This document shows positions 45,625-57,208 of a DNA stretch of 64,000 nucleotides, in pieces. The notes under the pieces were generated by a model that searched no databases, was not told the DNA's origin, and was given only the letters and a program-made list of their open reading frames with translations. The stretch covers positions 20,963,661-21,027,660 of the forward strand of contig NC_019876.2 in NCBI RefSeq assembly GCF_002234675.1, given 5' to 3'. This DNA comes from Oryzias latipes (lineage: Eukaryota > Chordata > Actinopteri > Beloniformes > Adrianichthyidae). Position 1 is the first letter of the stretch, and each line of letters opens with the position of its first letter. Made by a program: the position numbers and the translations under genes.

Positions 45625-46410
45625 TGTAACCGTCAGGTATGCCTGTGACAGGTGCATGCCTGCTTGATTGGGGATGTAGTTCAGCTGTGTCTGCCCCTTT
45701 ATAAAGGAACAGGGAGTGAGTTGACAGACAGTGGCTGCCTGCATGGTGGTATGTATGGTTGAAGCTCCTCTTTTTGGGAGGACGTAGATCACCTTTTGCT
45801 CATTTTTATTCTGCTCTTTTAACTAGATGCTGTAAGCGGCTAGACGTGTTGCAGATGTCATGAGCCACTGCGTGTTCTTTACCCACCTTTTTTTTATACA
45901 TTTTAATGTGTTTTTAGAGTGGTGCTGTATTTATTGTGTGGTTGACTCTGATTTCTTTTTATTGTTGCATAGGTCTGAGTCGGGCGTCGGTGCGTGTGGT
46001 GTTGGTGAGGGGGGCCCCTTGTGGCAGCGTCGTCCTCACTCCAGTTCCCTCACTGTATTTGTTTATTTCCCTTTTAGTGTGTAGTGGAAGTTTCTTTTGC
46101 AAGGTTTTTCTTATTTTGTGTGTGTGTGTGGATTTGTTTTTTTAGCACGGAGTGGAGTGAGGTGCGCTGCCGCCTACTGGCTTAGTCCACGGCCTCTCTC
46201 TTCCCTTCCCCCCCCTGCGCAGGCGGTCGGCTCGGCCTTCCTGTTTTTATTCCTGCTCCCCCTTTTATTTTATCTGTATGCTGCTAATCAGAGTAAAACT
46301 GCACTTTTAGATTTTAAATTGTTCATTAAATTAAATTTTTATAAGCTTTTATGGTCTCAGCCATTTTTGTTTTGGTGGCTCCACTCTGCACTGACGGTAC
46401 CTTGGTCACA
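45625..46410 (+). repeat. 3' LTR
   Basis: Nearly identical to 39548-40333 and of the same length. Confidence 0.93.
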
Positions 46411-46628
46411 CATAGTACACTTAATTACACTTTTTTCCCAAGGGGTACAGAAAATAACAAAAAATAAGTTAGTCGAACCAAACAAATATTTACATCCTTA
46501 ATGTAAAGTTTGATTTCACAAAGGGTTTGTACAAATACACACATAGTTGGCCATCATGTATCATGGCATTGTTTATACTTTAATAGTAAACTGTGTTGCA
46601 TTTTAAATTTTAGAGTATTTTACTTCAA

Positions 46629-48833
46629 GTCCCACCCTTAAAATCTTTTGATCTATTTTAAAAGCGTTCTCTGTCTTTTTATTATTATGCTTTAGGCAAA
46701 TGAAAAAAATCTGTCATTTTCTAGGACATAGTTTCTGCAGTATGGAGTCCTATACTGTTCAGTATTAAATAAATATTTAATTCAATAAATATGACCCCAT
46801 ACACAATCAACCAATAAATCTCTCATATATATATAAAAAGATCATGAAATTGTGAAAAACCAGCACACTGATTTTAAATTAGCCATTGTATTCAATATAT
46901 TTCATTTTGCTTTAAAAACATGTTATTTTAAAACAGCATTTTAAAATATTCATTTTTAATCATGTTGAATTTTACTATAATTCTGTCTTTTTTCAGAAGC
47001 TCATATTTCAAAATCGAATATTTTCCAAAGTAGCTTTGTTTTATTTCATGTTGCTGTTTTTCACAATGGCGTATTTATTTCATGAAGAGCTTTTTCAGCA
47101 GAATGGGTCTGTCAATCAGTGAAAGTGGGCGGGATCTAAACGCTCATTGGCTGATCCATGGAAATCGACTCATATTCCTCGATACCCGCTCAGCGGTGTG
47201 CCAGAGAGATGACATATTTCAGCGATATCCGCGAGGCTTTGCTGACATTAGAGGATCAAATAGAGACAAACTGTCTGCTGCAGAAGATGCAAACATCCAC
47301 AACTCTGTTTTTGTAGTTTGAGGGTTTGTGTGGACCAAACCACAAAGGAGCTCCAGTCGTCAACATCTTTCACACTCCTCATTCTTACGCCATTCACTCA
47401 CAGCTCACATCGTGACATATGTCGGCTCGCAGGAGGATCGACAGAGTGAGACCAGGCAGCTGTGCAAAGCGGGACAAGCCTGCTCGGGCCTCCTGAACCT
47501 TATGATATTTTTCTATTTTCAATGATACAATGATTATAATCAGGTCCTCTGGTTTTATTTTTCCCTCAAGAAAAATGTTGAACCTTTCCTGTGATGACGT
47601 TTCTGACATCTTAACACTCTCCATGTACATTGTGCATCCATGCATTGTTACTGAGATAAGCACAAGCAACCGCTCCATGTGGCTATAAGGCTAAAAACAT
47701 TAGCTTGTTGCCCCTCCCACACGCGGCATGGTGCGTTCATGGAAACTCCAGTTCATAGAAGCTTAGTGGAACTCCAACAACCACTCAGCCTAACTTAGAC
47801 CACTACTATACGTTCATGAGAAGATGAAAATTGCTAAACCGACCACAAAATCACCTGAATTATGCACACTCGCCCAAAGCCACTTTTATCCGCAAATTTA
47901 GAACCAAAACTGCCCAATTTCTTGTAACACTGTGGATGTGTTGAGGTGCATACTCCTCCTAGTGTTGAGGGGTGTGCATTGCGCCATCACGTTTGCTGAA
48001 TCATCTTCGATCGATATAGACAGGGGAGTTAGGGTGCTGCTGCTCATGTCTGGGTAAAGGAATAGCCAATCACAAAAGTGTCTCCGCCTTGTCTAGTTTG
48101 ATTGACAGACAGACCCATTCTCCTGAAAAAGCTCTTCATGAAATAAATCAGCCATTGTGAAAAACAGCAACATTAAATAAAAACAAAGCTACTTTGGAAA
48201 ATATTGATTTTGAAATCCGAGGTTCTGAAAAAAGACGTAAAATTATAATATATTCCACATGATTAAAATGAATATTTTTAAAATGCTGTTTTAAAATAAT
48301 GAACATGTTTTTAAAGCAAAATGAAATATATTGAATAATACAATGGCTAATTTAAAATCAGTGTGCAGGTTTTTCACAATTTCATGATCTTTTTATATAT
48401 ATATGAGAGATTTATTGGTTGATTGTGTATTTGCATGACGTCATATTTATTTATTGAATTAAATATTTATTTATTTAATTATGAACAGTATAGGACTCCA
48501 TACTGCAGAGCGGCAGTAGTTCATCAGAAACTCACCTCTGCGCTATGCCCAGGGCTGTTGGTGCAAGCAACCGTGGCCTCCTTCCCCTCCTTGTTGCTAA
48601 GAGCTTGGAGCAGAGAGCTTGTTGCCCACCCAGCGTATTTTCTATGTACCCAAAAAGTTGTTTTTCAAACTGAGTTTTTTGGTCTGCTCCAGATCCACAA
48701 TGATCTGAATAAAGGAATTTTTTTGATATGGTAAGATTGATACTCCGTAAATATGTCCTCCATCATGAGAAAAATGCTACAAAACATCTTAAAAACTCCA
48801 AAAAACACAATTTTCATCTGAGTGGGTCTTTGA
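46629..48833 (+). repeat. AAGACCC-ended ~490-bp repeat, copy B, split by a foldback
   Basis: The left part is 46629-46740 (CTTTTGATCTATTTTA, CTAGGACATAGTTTCTGCAG). The right part is 48503-48833 (CTGCAGAGCGGCAGTAGTTC, ending ATCTGAGTGGGTCTTTGA). The parts rejoin exactly as in copy C once the foldback is removed. Confidence 0.8.
46741..48502. mobile_element. 1.76-kb foldback transposon with ~400-bp arms
   Basis: 46741-47127 and 48090-48502 are reverse complements, beginning TATGGAGTCCTATACTG and ending with its complement. CTGCAG lies on both sides (46735-46740 and 48503-48508), a clear 6-bp target duplication inside repeat copy B. The ~960-bp centre has no convincing frame. The arms contain ATTTATTTCATGAAGAGC and AAAAAGATCATGAAATTGTG. 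Confidence 0.85.
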
Positions 48834-51262
48834 AGAAAATGTTGTCTCACAGCCATTGGACAATAACAAACAATATTCCCCTAACACTCTAACCCTAAAT
48901 AGCGCTAAGGGCAAATAATGTGTTCCACATCTCTTTAGCCTTCGTCAAAGTACAAAGAAACATCTTTATGTTAGTAGAAGCCACAAAAATGAGCATTAAC
49001 TGTTGAGTCTGTCATTATTCATCTCCCTCATTTTTAAACACTTTTAAGATAGATAAAAGATGATCAGAGTGAGACTTTAAAGTTCATTTCTATCAAAAAA
49101 ATTTTTTTTTTTGACAAATCTTCAGACTGGGGATTTTACTAAGACAAAGACATCATAAAACACAGACTGAGCCTTTCAGTCAGAAGGCAGCAGATAGCCA
49201 GGAGCTTAGTTTATTTACAGGCCAAAACTATTGCTAAGGCCATTATGACTTGTGTACATACACGTGTAGGATGTGCAGAGTGCATGGTGCATTCTATCAG
49301 AATAAGAAAAATGGAAAGTAAAAGAACAACTGTGTAGTTTTGTCAAGCAAGTGATAAAAGTACATCTACAGAGCTTCATCTCAATTTCCGTTTGTATCTT
49401 TTTTTAATCACTACGTCATTTTAAGTCCAAAAATAGAACAGGGTCAGCTTTGTAAGTCAGTTATTTCCTCGTATTTTTCCGTTATGCTAATTTTTCTGAG
49501 CTTCCCTCATAGCTACTTGCATGCACGAGCATACATACAGGAAGTGAGTAATTCTGGTGAACTTGTCTGCGAGTGGGAACTTCTGAACACAACTTATTTG
49601 CTTTTGGAACACAGAAGGAGCAATTTTCCCGCTGGTAAGTTTAACAAGACACTTCCAGATTAGACTGTGCTTCCTGTCTCCAGCTTTCATGTTGTTTTGT
49701 AGTATATTTAGGCAACTTTTGACTTTGCACCTTTCTAACTGCTTCATAAATTTTGCACTGCTTCTTTATTTGCCTTCCTTAGCTTATCCCTTCTTGCCTC
49801 TACAGCAAACTTTAAGCTTTGTTTCTACAAATTTGTACATTTTTTTAATAGAATACCTAAGTATTTTTGAGGTATTCCCTTATTACAAAAAAGTAAGAAA
49901 AACTAAAAACTTTATTGGCAAATAAAACTTATTTTTGCCAATTTACAGTAATCAAACTAATTGTCTTTATTGAATCTTTAGGCACCTTTTGTGAAAACTA
50001 ATTTCTAAACAATCTTGCTTTATTAAGGGGTTTACAATAAAGAGAATTGCCAAATGACAATGTCAAACAGCCAAGAAAAGTATTCAGTCTAAGCTTTGGC
50101 TTTATATCTGTGCTGCATCATTGATGTTATCTCCTTTGGACTCAACTGTCATAAATCAAACAAAATCACCAGAATGGCTTCATTTGGACAGCAGCTAGAA
50201 GTGATTTCATTTCTTTGTGACTGACATCAAGCTCAGATGCTTAAACCAGCAGGATGTTGCTGTTTGAGGCAGGCAGAGGTCTTTGAGCCGCTCTGATACT
50301 GAACTGCACTTCCTTCTTGTCACATCCTGACGGCTGATAGCTGACACACTGACAGGCAGCGGTTAAGGCCGAATCTCACTTTCCATCATAGTGGGGGATG
50401 TTCTCTTCTGTCGGCCCTTTTGATTTCACAACTGTTGGCTTTCTTTTGCTGTTTCTCTTGTAGTATTATCATTGAAACATGTTGAGTTCTTTCTTAATGA
50501 CATAACGTAGAAGTAGAAATTAGAGCAAAGAAATTCATCTGTTTGAGATGCATATGGTCACACTCGTTGGTAAACAATATTCAATTAAGTACGGTGGCCC
50601 TGAAGTGCAAATCCCACCAAGAAATCACTCAAGGCAGAAAAACATGTAGAAGATCTCAACAACTATTCAAAAACGCAAAATTACATTTTAGAAAAAATGA
50701 AACTTTTCAAAAGACAGAAGTAATTTCCAGAAATCAAAATGAAATGTTAAAAAAATGAAACAATGTGAAACCAGAAAACAGTCAGCCCTATTGAATGATG
50801 AGGTTGAGTTTTTTTAAATGTGTCTGAAGTATCCGCATACTAATAAACCTTTTTTGATTAGAACGGAGCATATCCAGTATCGCTTTATGCCAAATAACTT
50901 TTGTTTGAAATGATTAACAAACGTCATCATCTTACCAGTGATGTCCCAACCTGTACTAACCTTTTCTGGTTATTTGTTTTGTTTCTTTTTTCTTTTTTTT
51001 ACATTTTATTTTGATTTCTGGAAATTTGTTTTGATTTCCAAGATATGTCAGTTTTTAATTTTTTTATTTATAACTGGAGTTTTGTTTTGATTTAAAAATG
51101 GAATATTGTTTTCTTTATTAAATTTTCATTATGATCTTTATATTGTTGCTTTGAGTGATTTGTTGGTGTGATTTGCACATTAGGGCCTCCATAAATAAGA
51201 ATACTTGCTAGGAATTAAAATGCAAGTTGTTGTTACAAAAGTAAGCAAAAAAAAGTGATAAT
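48834..51262. other. DNA between the foldback and the AKAP-like exon
   Basis: No firm gene. 49513-49634 is bounded by good splice motifs and open in one frame (see findings). Upstream exons of the AKAP-like gene could lie here or beyond the retrotransposon. Confidence 0.35.
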
Positions 51263-51294
51263 ATGTCCTTTCAAACTTTCCTTCACTCTTTGCA

Positions 51295-52141
51295 GGAAAG
51301 AATGCAGACTGCATGTGGAGATTCGATGGAGCTGGAGCTCAACCATGAAATCCATGGAGAAAGAACACTGGCAGAGGTTGACCTTCTTGAGGATTTTGCC
51401 CAAAATATGGCAGACAGCATAATGGAATCTTTTCTAAGCATGATGGCTGAAGAGAAGGTGTCCATCTCTGATCCAGATCAGATGTTGGCAGAGGAGATGG
51501 CGTTAGTGATCATTGAAACAGCACTGGGAGAAGTGTGTTTAGCTCAGAGTGCGAAAGATCAGACTGAAGGATCGCAAACTGCTTGTAAAAAGACTGAAAA
51601 TGAGTCTTTCATGGAGTATTCTAAGGTAGACTTGATGGACACGAGTCCAACTAAAAAGATCTATTCCGTTCCGCCCCCACATCCACCTTTATATCAGTCC
51701 GGCCTCCCTGTCGTGGGCTCTCTCGACTACCCCGACGCCCCTCCCACCACCCCTCTCATACCTGAGCTTGAGAGGAGCAGACACAGCTTTGCTCAGAAGC
51801 TGAAGGGAGGATTAGCCAATGCTTTTCTGCCCTCCCCACCTCCCCCAACTCCAAAAGACAAAGAGGAGAAGTCGAGCATTGACCCTCACATGGTACTGAT
51901 GGAACATCTGATGCACTCGCTGTGCACAGACGATTTACCTAAAGGTGGCTATGAAGAAGCCCCTCAGCATGGAGCCGGGATAGAACATTTTGCTGAGACC
52001 TTGTCGTGTGACATCATGAGTGGGGTTTTAAGTGTCAAAGGCAAGGAGGAGATACAAGACACAATAAACCTGGATCTGTTGGCCCAGCAGATGGCTGAAA
52101 CCATCATCACCCTCTCTCTTGATAAAACTAAAATGCTTTAA
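51295..52141 (+). CDS. A-kinase-anchoring-like protein, large terminal coding exon
   Basis: An open frame of 292 codons (ATG at 51263) ends in TAA at 52139-52141. A strong acceptor (pyrimidine run, then CTTTGCAG) ends at 51294, so the exon probably begins at 51295, in phase 0, with earlier exons elsewhere. From the ATG numbering, residues 41-61, 73-92, 174-189, 240-257 and 268-287 are amphipathic helices of one plan (FAQNMADSIMESFLSMM, LAEEMALVIIETALGEV, FAETLSCDIMSGVL, LAQQMAETIITLSL). These resemble helices that dock PKA regulatory subunits in AKAPs. Residues 136-200 are proline-rich (VPPPHPP, SPPPPTP). Codon use and acidic character look coding. AKAP4 neighbours CCNB3 in mammals, from memory, which supports but does not prove an AKAP3/4/11/SPHKAP-type identity. 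The orthologue is not assigned. Confidence 0.65.
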
Positions 52142-53457
52142 TTGCATCTGAGACGATTACTTGTTTGTCTTAAAATTATTTACTTAAATCTTATTTCAAA
52201 ATAGAGCTAAACCTGACTCACCAACTTAAAAGTTTTTAAAATTTGGTGAATTTGTCACAAGTAAAAGCATTCTGCTCTCATGTTCTTTCGGGTTAAGAAA
52301 TTTTTGATATTGTGCTTCTTTTAAATTTGTTAGACCCAAATATGGTAAGGTTGACTCCCATGAGCCAAATTGAGATGATGCATGTGCAGCAAACAGATAT
52401 AAAGATGAACTTGATCCACACAAGTACCAACGTGTCCATTAGATGGCACCACAGTAAAACTGTTACTGCCTGTCTTTACATCAGGTTAAGTCAAAGTTAC
52501 CAGGATTCACCAAACTGTTTTCTGTGTTTCAGTTTTCTACACAAGAAATCATTTTCCCGTCAATAGATCTGTAAATTATGAAATTTTTATTAAAAACTTA
52601 GATAGACATGTAATTTGTGATCTTCATTTTGTTGTGATTTTAGGGCTTGGATTTTACAGAATGTGCACATATGAAGCCTAACGGAAAAAAACTGAGCCAA
52701 TTAGTTAAAAATAAATTGCTTGTGGAAAACAATTTTATTTTGTGTTGTTAAAAATATGCATCACACACATTAAAATAATTCCAAGCTATGTTTCATTTTG
52801 TTTTTCTTTTTTTTTTTAATATTAAAAAAATGAACACACAGAAGACTGGAAAGGTTAAAAAAACCTTCTTGTAGAGATTAAAATTTTTCCAAAGAGAGAA
52901 ACATTCCAATCAAATAATGACTTTGAAATGCTTAAATTGAAATAAAAACTCTTGAATAAAACGCTTAGTTCAGTTCTCTTATTTAGTTGATATAAATATA
53001 TAGAGTCGAGGGCTGACAGGAATGATAGTTGTGTAAGATACAACCAAATACATGAGCACCAGAGTAAATACAGGCAGGCATTCTCACCATATTTTCTGCA
53101 GAACTTTCCATCAGCTGACAGAGCAGAGTAAAAACGTCTCTCCAGTCTGTAATATTGAGCACTGAGAACTTTGTCCAAAGTCACTGATAACACAGATGGA
53201 AACAGACAGATACCCAAGCTCTGTTAAGGAACTCTGCACGATTCAGGTTAGAGCTAGCGTTTCTAGCACTGTAGGTTGAGCGGCCTTTAGCCAACCACAT
53301 ACTCAGGGGGGCAAAATTCCAGGTTTTATGGTCCTCTTGTCCATGAGCAAGCCAGCTAACCCCAACTGATGAGACCTTTAAGTCAGTCAGTATAAATGAA
53401 ACGAAGCCTTTTGGTTAGTGTCCAAATCAAACGGTTCTGAAATTAGCATCTAATCAA
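52142..53457. other. Probable 3' UTR then intergenic DNA
   Basis: AATAAA near 52710 and AATAAT/ATTAAA motifs near 52590-52770 could end the AKAP-like transcript. No coding region seen. Confidence 0.4.
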
Positions 53458-53649
53458 CCCTTGTGCTATCTTAGATGACCCCACCCTTCTCCCTACCATG
53501 ACAAAGGTGGATAAAGGTGGAAAGATTTCATGTAATCCATGGACACCAGTGAGGTTCACAAATCATTGAAGAAAAAAGGTTCAGCGCACTGTCTAGTGGG
53601 TCTAGATGACCCAACTCCCAATGTTAAAGTGCCTAGGATAGCACAAGGG
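53458..53649. mobile_element. piggyBac-type MITE, copy 5
   Basis: 192 bp. The ~11-bp ACATTGACGTG part near the left end is deleted relative to other copies. TCAA on the left, TTAA on the right. Confidence 0.88.
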
Positions 53650-53759
53650 TTAAGCAGGTAAGAGGAACAGCAACAATTCTTTCACAGCAACAAAGGTGGT
53701 CTCAGCGCAAGTTTTGAGGAACATCTTTTGTAATTTGAGATTTTACACTTTTTTTTCAG

Positions 53760-53865
53760 TCTCAAACCAGACACCAACTTTATAACTGTGGCAGAAACTG
53801 CTGTGACCCAGCTGAGCCGTTCCTTTGGCCAACTGCCATGTTTGCTCAACAAGCTGGCCGATAAG
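53760..53865 (+). other. Candidate orphan coding exon
   Basis: A strong acceptor (CACTTTTTTTTCAG) and a donor (AAG|GTGATG) bound 106 bp. One frame is open and reads protein-like (VAETAVTQLSRSFGQLP, CLLNKLADK); the other two frames have a stop within or right at the end. I recognise no family. It may be an exon of the AKAP-like gene by alternative splicing, of an unseen gene, or a pseudogene piece. Confidence 0.3.
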
Positions 53866-54859
53866 GTGATGAAACGCCACGCTTTGTTTGCCATAGTTTC
53901 ATTTAGCGTCCAATCTTTGGCACTTCACATCAGCCATCCACTTGTTTACATTTCACGTCTTTTATTAGCGTGAAACGATTTGTTTACACGCTGGTTGGAG
54001 GCCCCTGTGAGTGTTTGCCTCATGTCCCAGGAAACATGAGCAGCAGCTTAGAGGTTCATTGTGGTTGGTACATAACTGCACAGACTTTTGTTCACTCATT
54101 TATGTTTGCATGCATGTTTTAAATAACAGAAGACCACATACAGATGTGGAAAACACACTAGGACCCTCTTTTTTGCAACACAGATGAAGTGAGCGGAACA
54201 TGAAACGAAGAACAACACACCCTTCTGTTTGTGCACAAATGTGTCGTCATGTTCAAAGAATGAAAGCAAATGGACTGAAAATGGGTCCCAGTCAAACTTT
54301 GGAAGATTATAAGTTTCAGTTTTTCCACTGACAATAAACAACAGATATGTTAAAACAGATGGGTCGAAACATTTGCAGATGGCCAGGTTTGGTGAGGTGA
54401 AAACACGGGAGGGCCAACCATTCAGCCTGACATTTTTTGATCTATTTGAATAACATTAAATGCAAATGACCCAATTTTTGAAAATTTTATTGCAATGGCA
54501 CACTTTTTAATTCTTCACCAAGAACTCAAATGCATCTAAGTATGTTTTTACCAAAATTACTGTGAATTTGTCAATTTGTAAATTTTTTGCACCATTCAAA
54601 CCCAGTCAGCTTGTCGTAGTTACCATGTCTCGTCTGGTAGAGCCTCTAGATATTGACCTTCAAAACAGCCACAGTTACTTGGCGTATCAAACAAACGCAG
54701 TTGTTTCGTATTTCACTGAAAAAAAAGAAAATTACCACTTACTCTGGAGGTGGCCCTTACACTTTCTTATATCTAGTTGACATTTTAGAAATGAGCCAGA
54801 AAGTGTCACAAAAGGGTTGCACAACAGTATTGTAACAAGTTAAAATGACTTTAAACCAA
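53866..54859. other. Intergenic DNA
   Basis: Nothing I can support as a gene or repeat. Confidence 0.4.
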
Positions 54860-55640
54860 GGCTACGTTCACACTGCAGGCTGAAACGACCCAATTCCGAT
54901 TTTTTTGCCCCTTTGCGACCTGTATCTGATCTTTTCATGACAGTCTGAATGATACTGATCCGATCTTTTCAAATGTGACCCAGGCCACTTGGGTATGTGG
55001 TCCTGAATCCGATACGTATCCGATCTTTTGAAATGCGACCTCAGTCTGAACGGTCAGGCCACATGTATCCGTACATCATTGATATGCTACAAAAGTCATA
55101 ATTCTGCGTTGAAGTAGGCGGGAATGAGAACATAAACAACAACCATGGCAGATGATGCTGCTGAGACCAGTCAGTGAAAGGGAAGGTCACCAATTGGATT
55201 AATATTTGGGGTGACAGCTCTATTCAGGCCAAACTCGAGGGCTCTTATCACAACCGGGCGGTTTTTGAAAAAATTTCCAGCGAAATGGCCGAGCGTGGGT
55301 ACAGACGATTCTGGCTCCAATGCCAGCGAAAAATAAAAAGCCTCCGAGCCAAATACAAGGAGGTTAAAGAATGGAACTAACGAAGTGGCCGTCAACGTAT
55401 CACCTGTCCATGTTACCAAGAGCTGGACCGCATTTTGGGGGATAAGCCCAGCGATGTTGACATCCATTAACGTTCGCTACTTCCGCAAACAACACGTGAC
55501 GTTGTTCACGGTTGAGGACTCTTCTGCGCATGCAGGTCACTTCTGGGTCATTTCACGGTCACACAGGAGATCACAAAAGTTTGCATTTAATTGGAAATGT
55601 GAACGGCCTTGCAAAAAAATTGAAGGACCCTGCGGGCCCA
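54860..55640 (+). mobile_element. PIF/Harbinger element with Myb-like gene
   Basis: The left end is GGCTACGTTCACACTGCAGG at 54860. The right part shares GTGACGTTGTTCAC and GTGAACGGCCTTG with the fragment at 21795-21996, but the extreme right end has diverged. It encloses a broken Myb/SANT gene and no transposase. Different family from the element at 8488-10137. Confidence 0.7.
55146..55468 (+). pseudogene. Harbinger Myb/SANT-like DNA-binding protein, broken
   Basis: The ATG at 55146 is followed by a TGA after eleven codons. The frame then gives VTNWINIWGDSSIQAKLEG, YHNRAVFEKISSEMAERGY, QCQRKIKSLRAKYKEVKEW, a TAA, then SGRQRITCPCYQELDRILGD. This is the trihelix-like Myb domain (W-I.IWGD, N..V...I...M...G, QC..KIKSL...Y..VK) plus the C-terminal Y.ELD.ILG motif found with Harbinger transposases in fish. 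Two in-frame stops make it inactive. Confidence 0.75.
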
Positions 55641-55734
55641 TGAAAATATAAACGCTGGCCGTACTTTGGACCTGCCTTTAATAAATAATGACAAGTCCAT
55701 TCATGTTTTAGTTTCTAAAAGTTCAGCCCGTCAT

Positions 55735-55965
55735 CATCATCAAGACTCTTGCAGGGGGGGGCGATGCCCCTTCCCAGTGTGTAGAGCTGACCAAAAAAAC
55801 AAGGGTCTTCCATTTTTTCCGGTCTTGTGCCAGAAGCTCAGCATCCTTCATGGCAACCCCATAAGGTTTAACATCTCCCGCAATGACGTCTGTCCACCGA
55901 GTACGGGGTTTGCCTTGTGGTTGTTTCCAGCCCATACCCCCTGGTTTAAACTGCAAAATGGCTCA
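55735..55965 (-). pseudogene. Non-LTR retrotransposon (RTE-like) ORF C-terminal fragment
   Basis: On the minus strand the frame reads GKPRTRWTDVIAGDVK, AMKDAELLAQDRKKWKTLV and so on. The G.PR.RW.D.I..D and A.DR..W pattern is the end of RTE/CR1-type reverse transcriptase proteins. Only about 77 codons remain. Confidence 0.65.
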
Positions 55966-56999
55966 CGTCGGATGGTAAGAGGGAAGACGGAGAACCTGGC
56001 CGAACCCGCCCAAAGTGTTTCCACACATTGGACTGGAATGATGGCGTGATCATTTTTTGGTGCAGCACGTGTTATCTGCTGTGATGCACTTGGTTGATCT
56101 GGTTGGATCGTAGGAATATAAATTGATTCATTGATGGAGTCTATGAATTGTTACACCCCTAATAAACACCAAAAATACATTAAGTATTTAATCAATTTTT
56201 ATTTGTGTAACAATTTATCAATAAACATCCTAGAATAGTGATCATACATTCTGTTGCACTGAATTCCAAAATAATTTCAAACTCTTCAACTGTCTTGTGT
56301 AAATTAGCTTTTTTTTATGCATCTGCTTTTAATTGAGAAAAGGCTGAATGCATCCTGCATGTGATGCACATTTGCATGCTGAACAGCATCTGAGATACAG
56401 CTACACCAATCTGAATTACTGCCATTTTCTTCCATTTGGCCTCCGCGTGGGTGTTTTTATGGAAGCGTCACTGTTGTTTCTGAATGGAAAACTTCATTTT
56501 CCTGCATGGGTTTTCAAATTATTTGCTGCTTTGAAAAATAATCACTAATAACTCCTTGATTTAAGATGAGAAGAGCCCATCGAAGAGACTGTCCAGAGCA
56601 GCTAGAATGAAAGCAATCCTGTCCCATCTGCCTTTAATCTTTATTAAAGAGCTCTGTTTTTTAACCATTACACGCACATGTGCATGAATTGCTGGCCAGC
56701 TCTGTGGTGGCTTAAATATGAAAGAAAGAAAATAAATTTGTTTCCTCATATTTCACTCTTTATAGTGTGTTTGCGGGAGAATGTGTGTTGTATAACGACA
56801 AACACAGTGACTGATGCTAAGCTGCTCTGCTTTTTTGTGGTTTAGGATTGACTGAAACATTTAGCAGACGTTTAACTACAACGCAGTTATCGCATTCAAG
56901 CTTGACTTTGCCTTTAATTTATGTGAATTTCTATTTTTATTTTTTTGGCTGGTGAGGTCAGTGTGGTGGTTTTGTCACATGGAGGGTTTAAAGTATTAA
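55966..56999. other. Intergenic DNA
   Basis: A GTTACACCCCTAA near 56147-56159 is the complement of the TTAGGGGTGTAAC end at 12183, so a hAT fragment probably ends here. No gene seen. Confidence 0.4.
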
Positions 57000-57204
57000 C
57001 CCTTGTGCTATCCTAGGCACTTTAACTTTGGGAGTTGGGTCATCTAGACCCACTAGACAGTGCGCTGAACCTTTTTTCTTCAATGATTTGTGAACCTCAC
57101 TGGTCTCCATGGATTACATGAAATCTTTCCACCTTTATCCACCTTTGTCATGGTAGGGAGAACACGTCAATGTAAGGGTGGGGTCATCTAAGATAGCACA
57201 AGGG
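57000..57204. mobile_element. piggyBac-type MITE, copy 6, with intact TTAA duplication
   Basis: 205 bp. TTAA at 56996-56999 and 57205-57208; ends CCCTTGTGCTATCCTAG and GATAGCACAAGGG. Confidence 0.92.
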
Positions 57205-57208
57205 TTAA

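Larger units (their letters stand above)
39548..46410 (+). mobile_element. Ty3/gypsy LTR retrotransposon, nearly complete
   Basis: Two direct LTRs of 786 bp (39548-40333 and 45625-46410) start TGTAAC and end TCACA. Between them, in order, are a primer-binding region, gag, protease, reverse transcriptase, RNase H, integrase and a polypurine tract. The order RT-RNase H-integrase is diagnostic of Ty3/gypsy. No envelope gene or chromodomain is seen. The LTRs differ at only a handful of places (for example CCGGCAGG against CCGTCAGG, and lengths of T and G runs), so the insertion is young. No 4-5 bp target duplication is visible (ACGAA left, CATAG right). One frameshift interrupts the RT. Confidence 0.95.
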
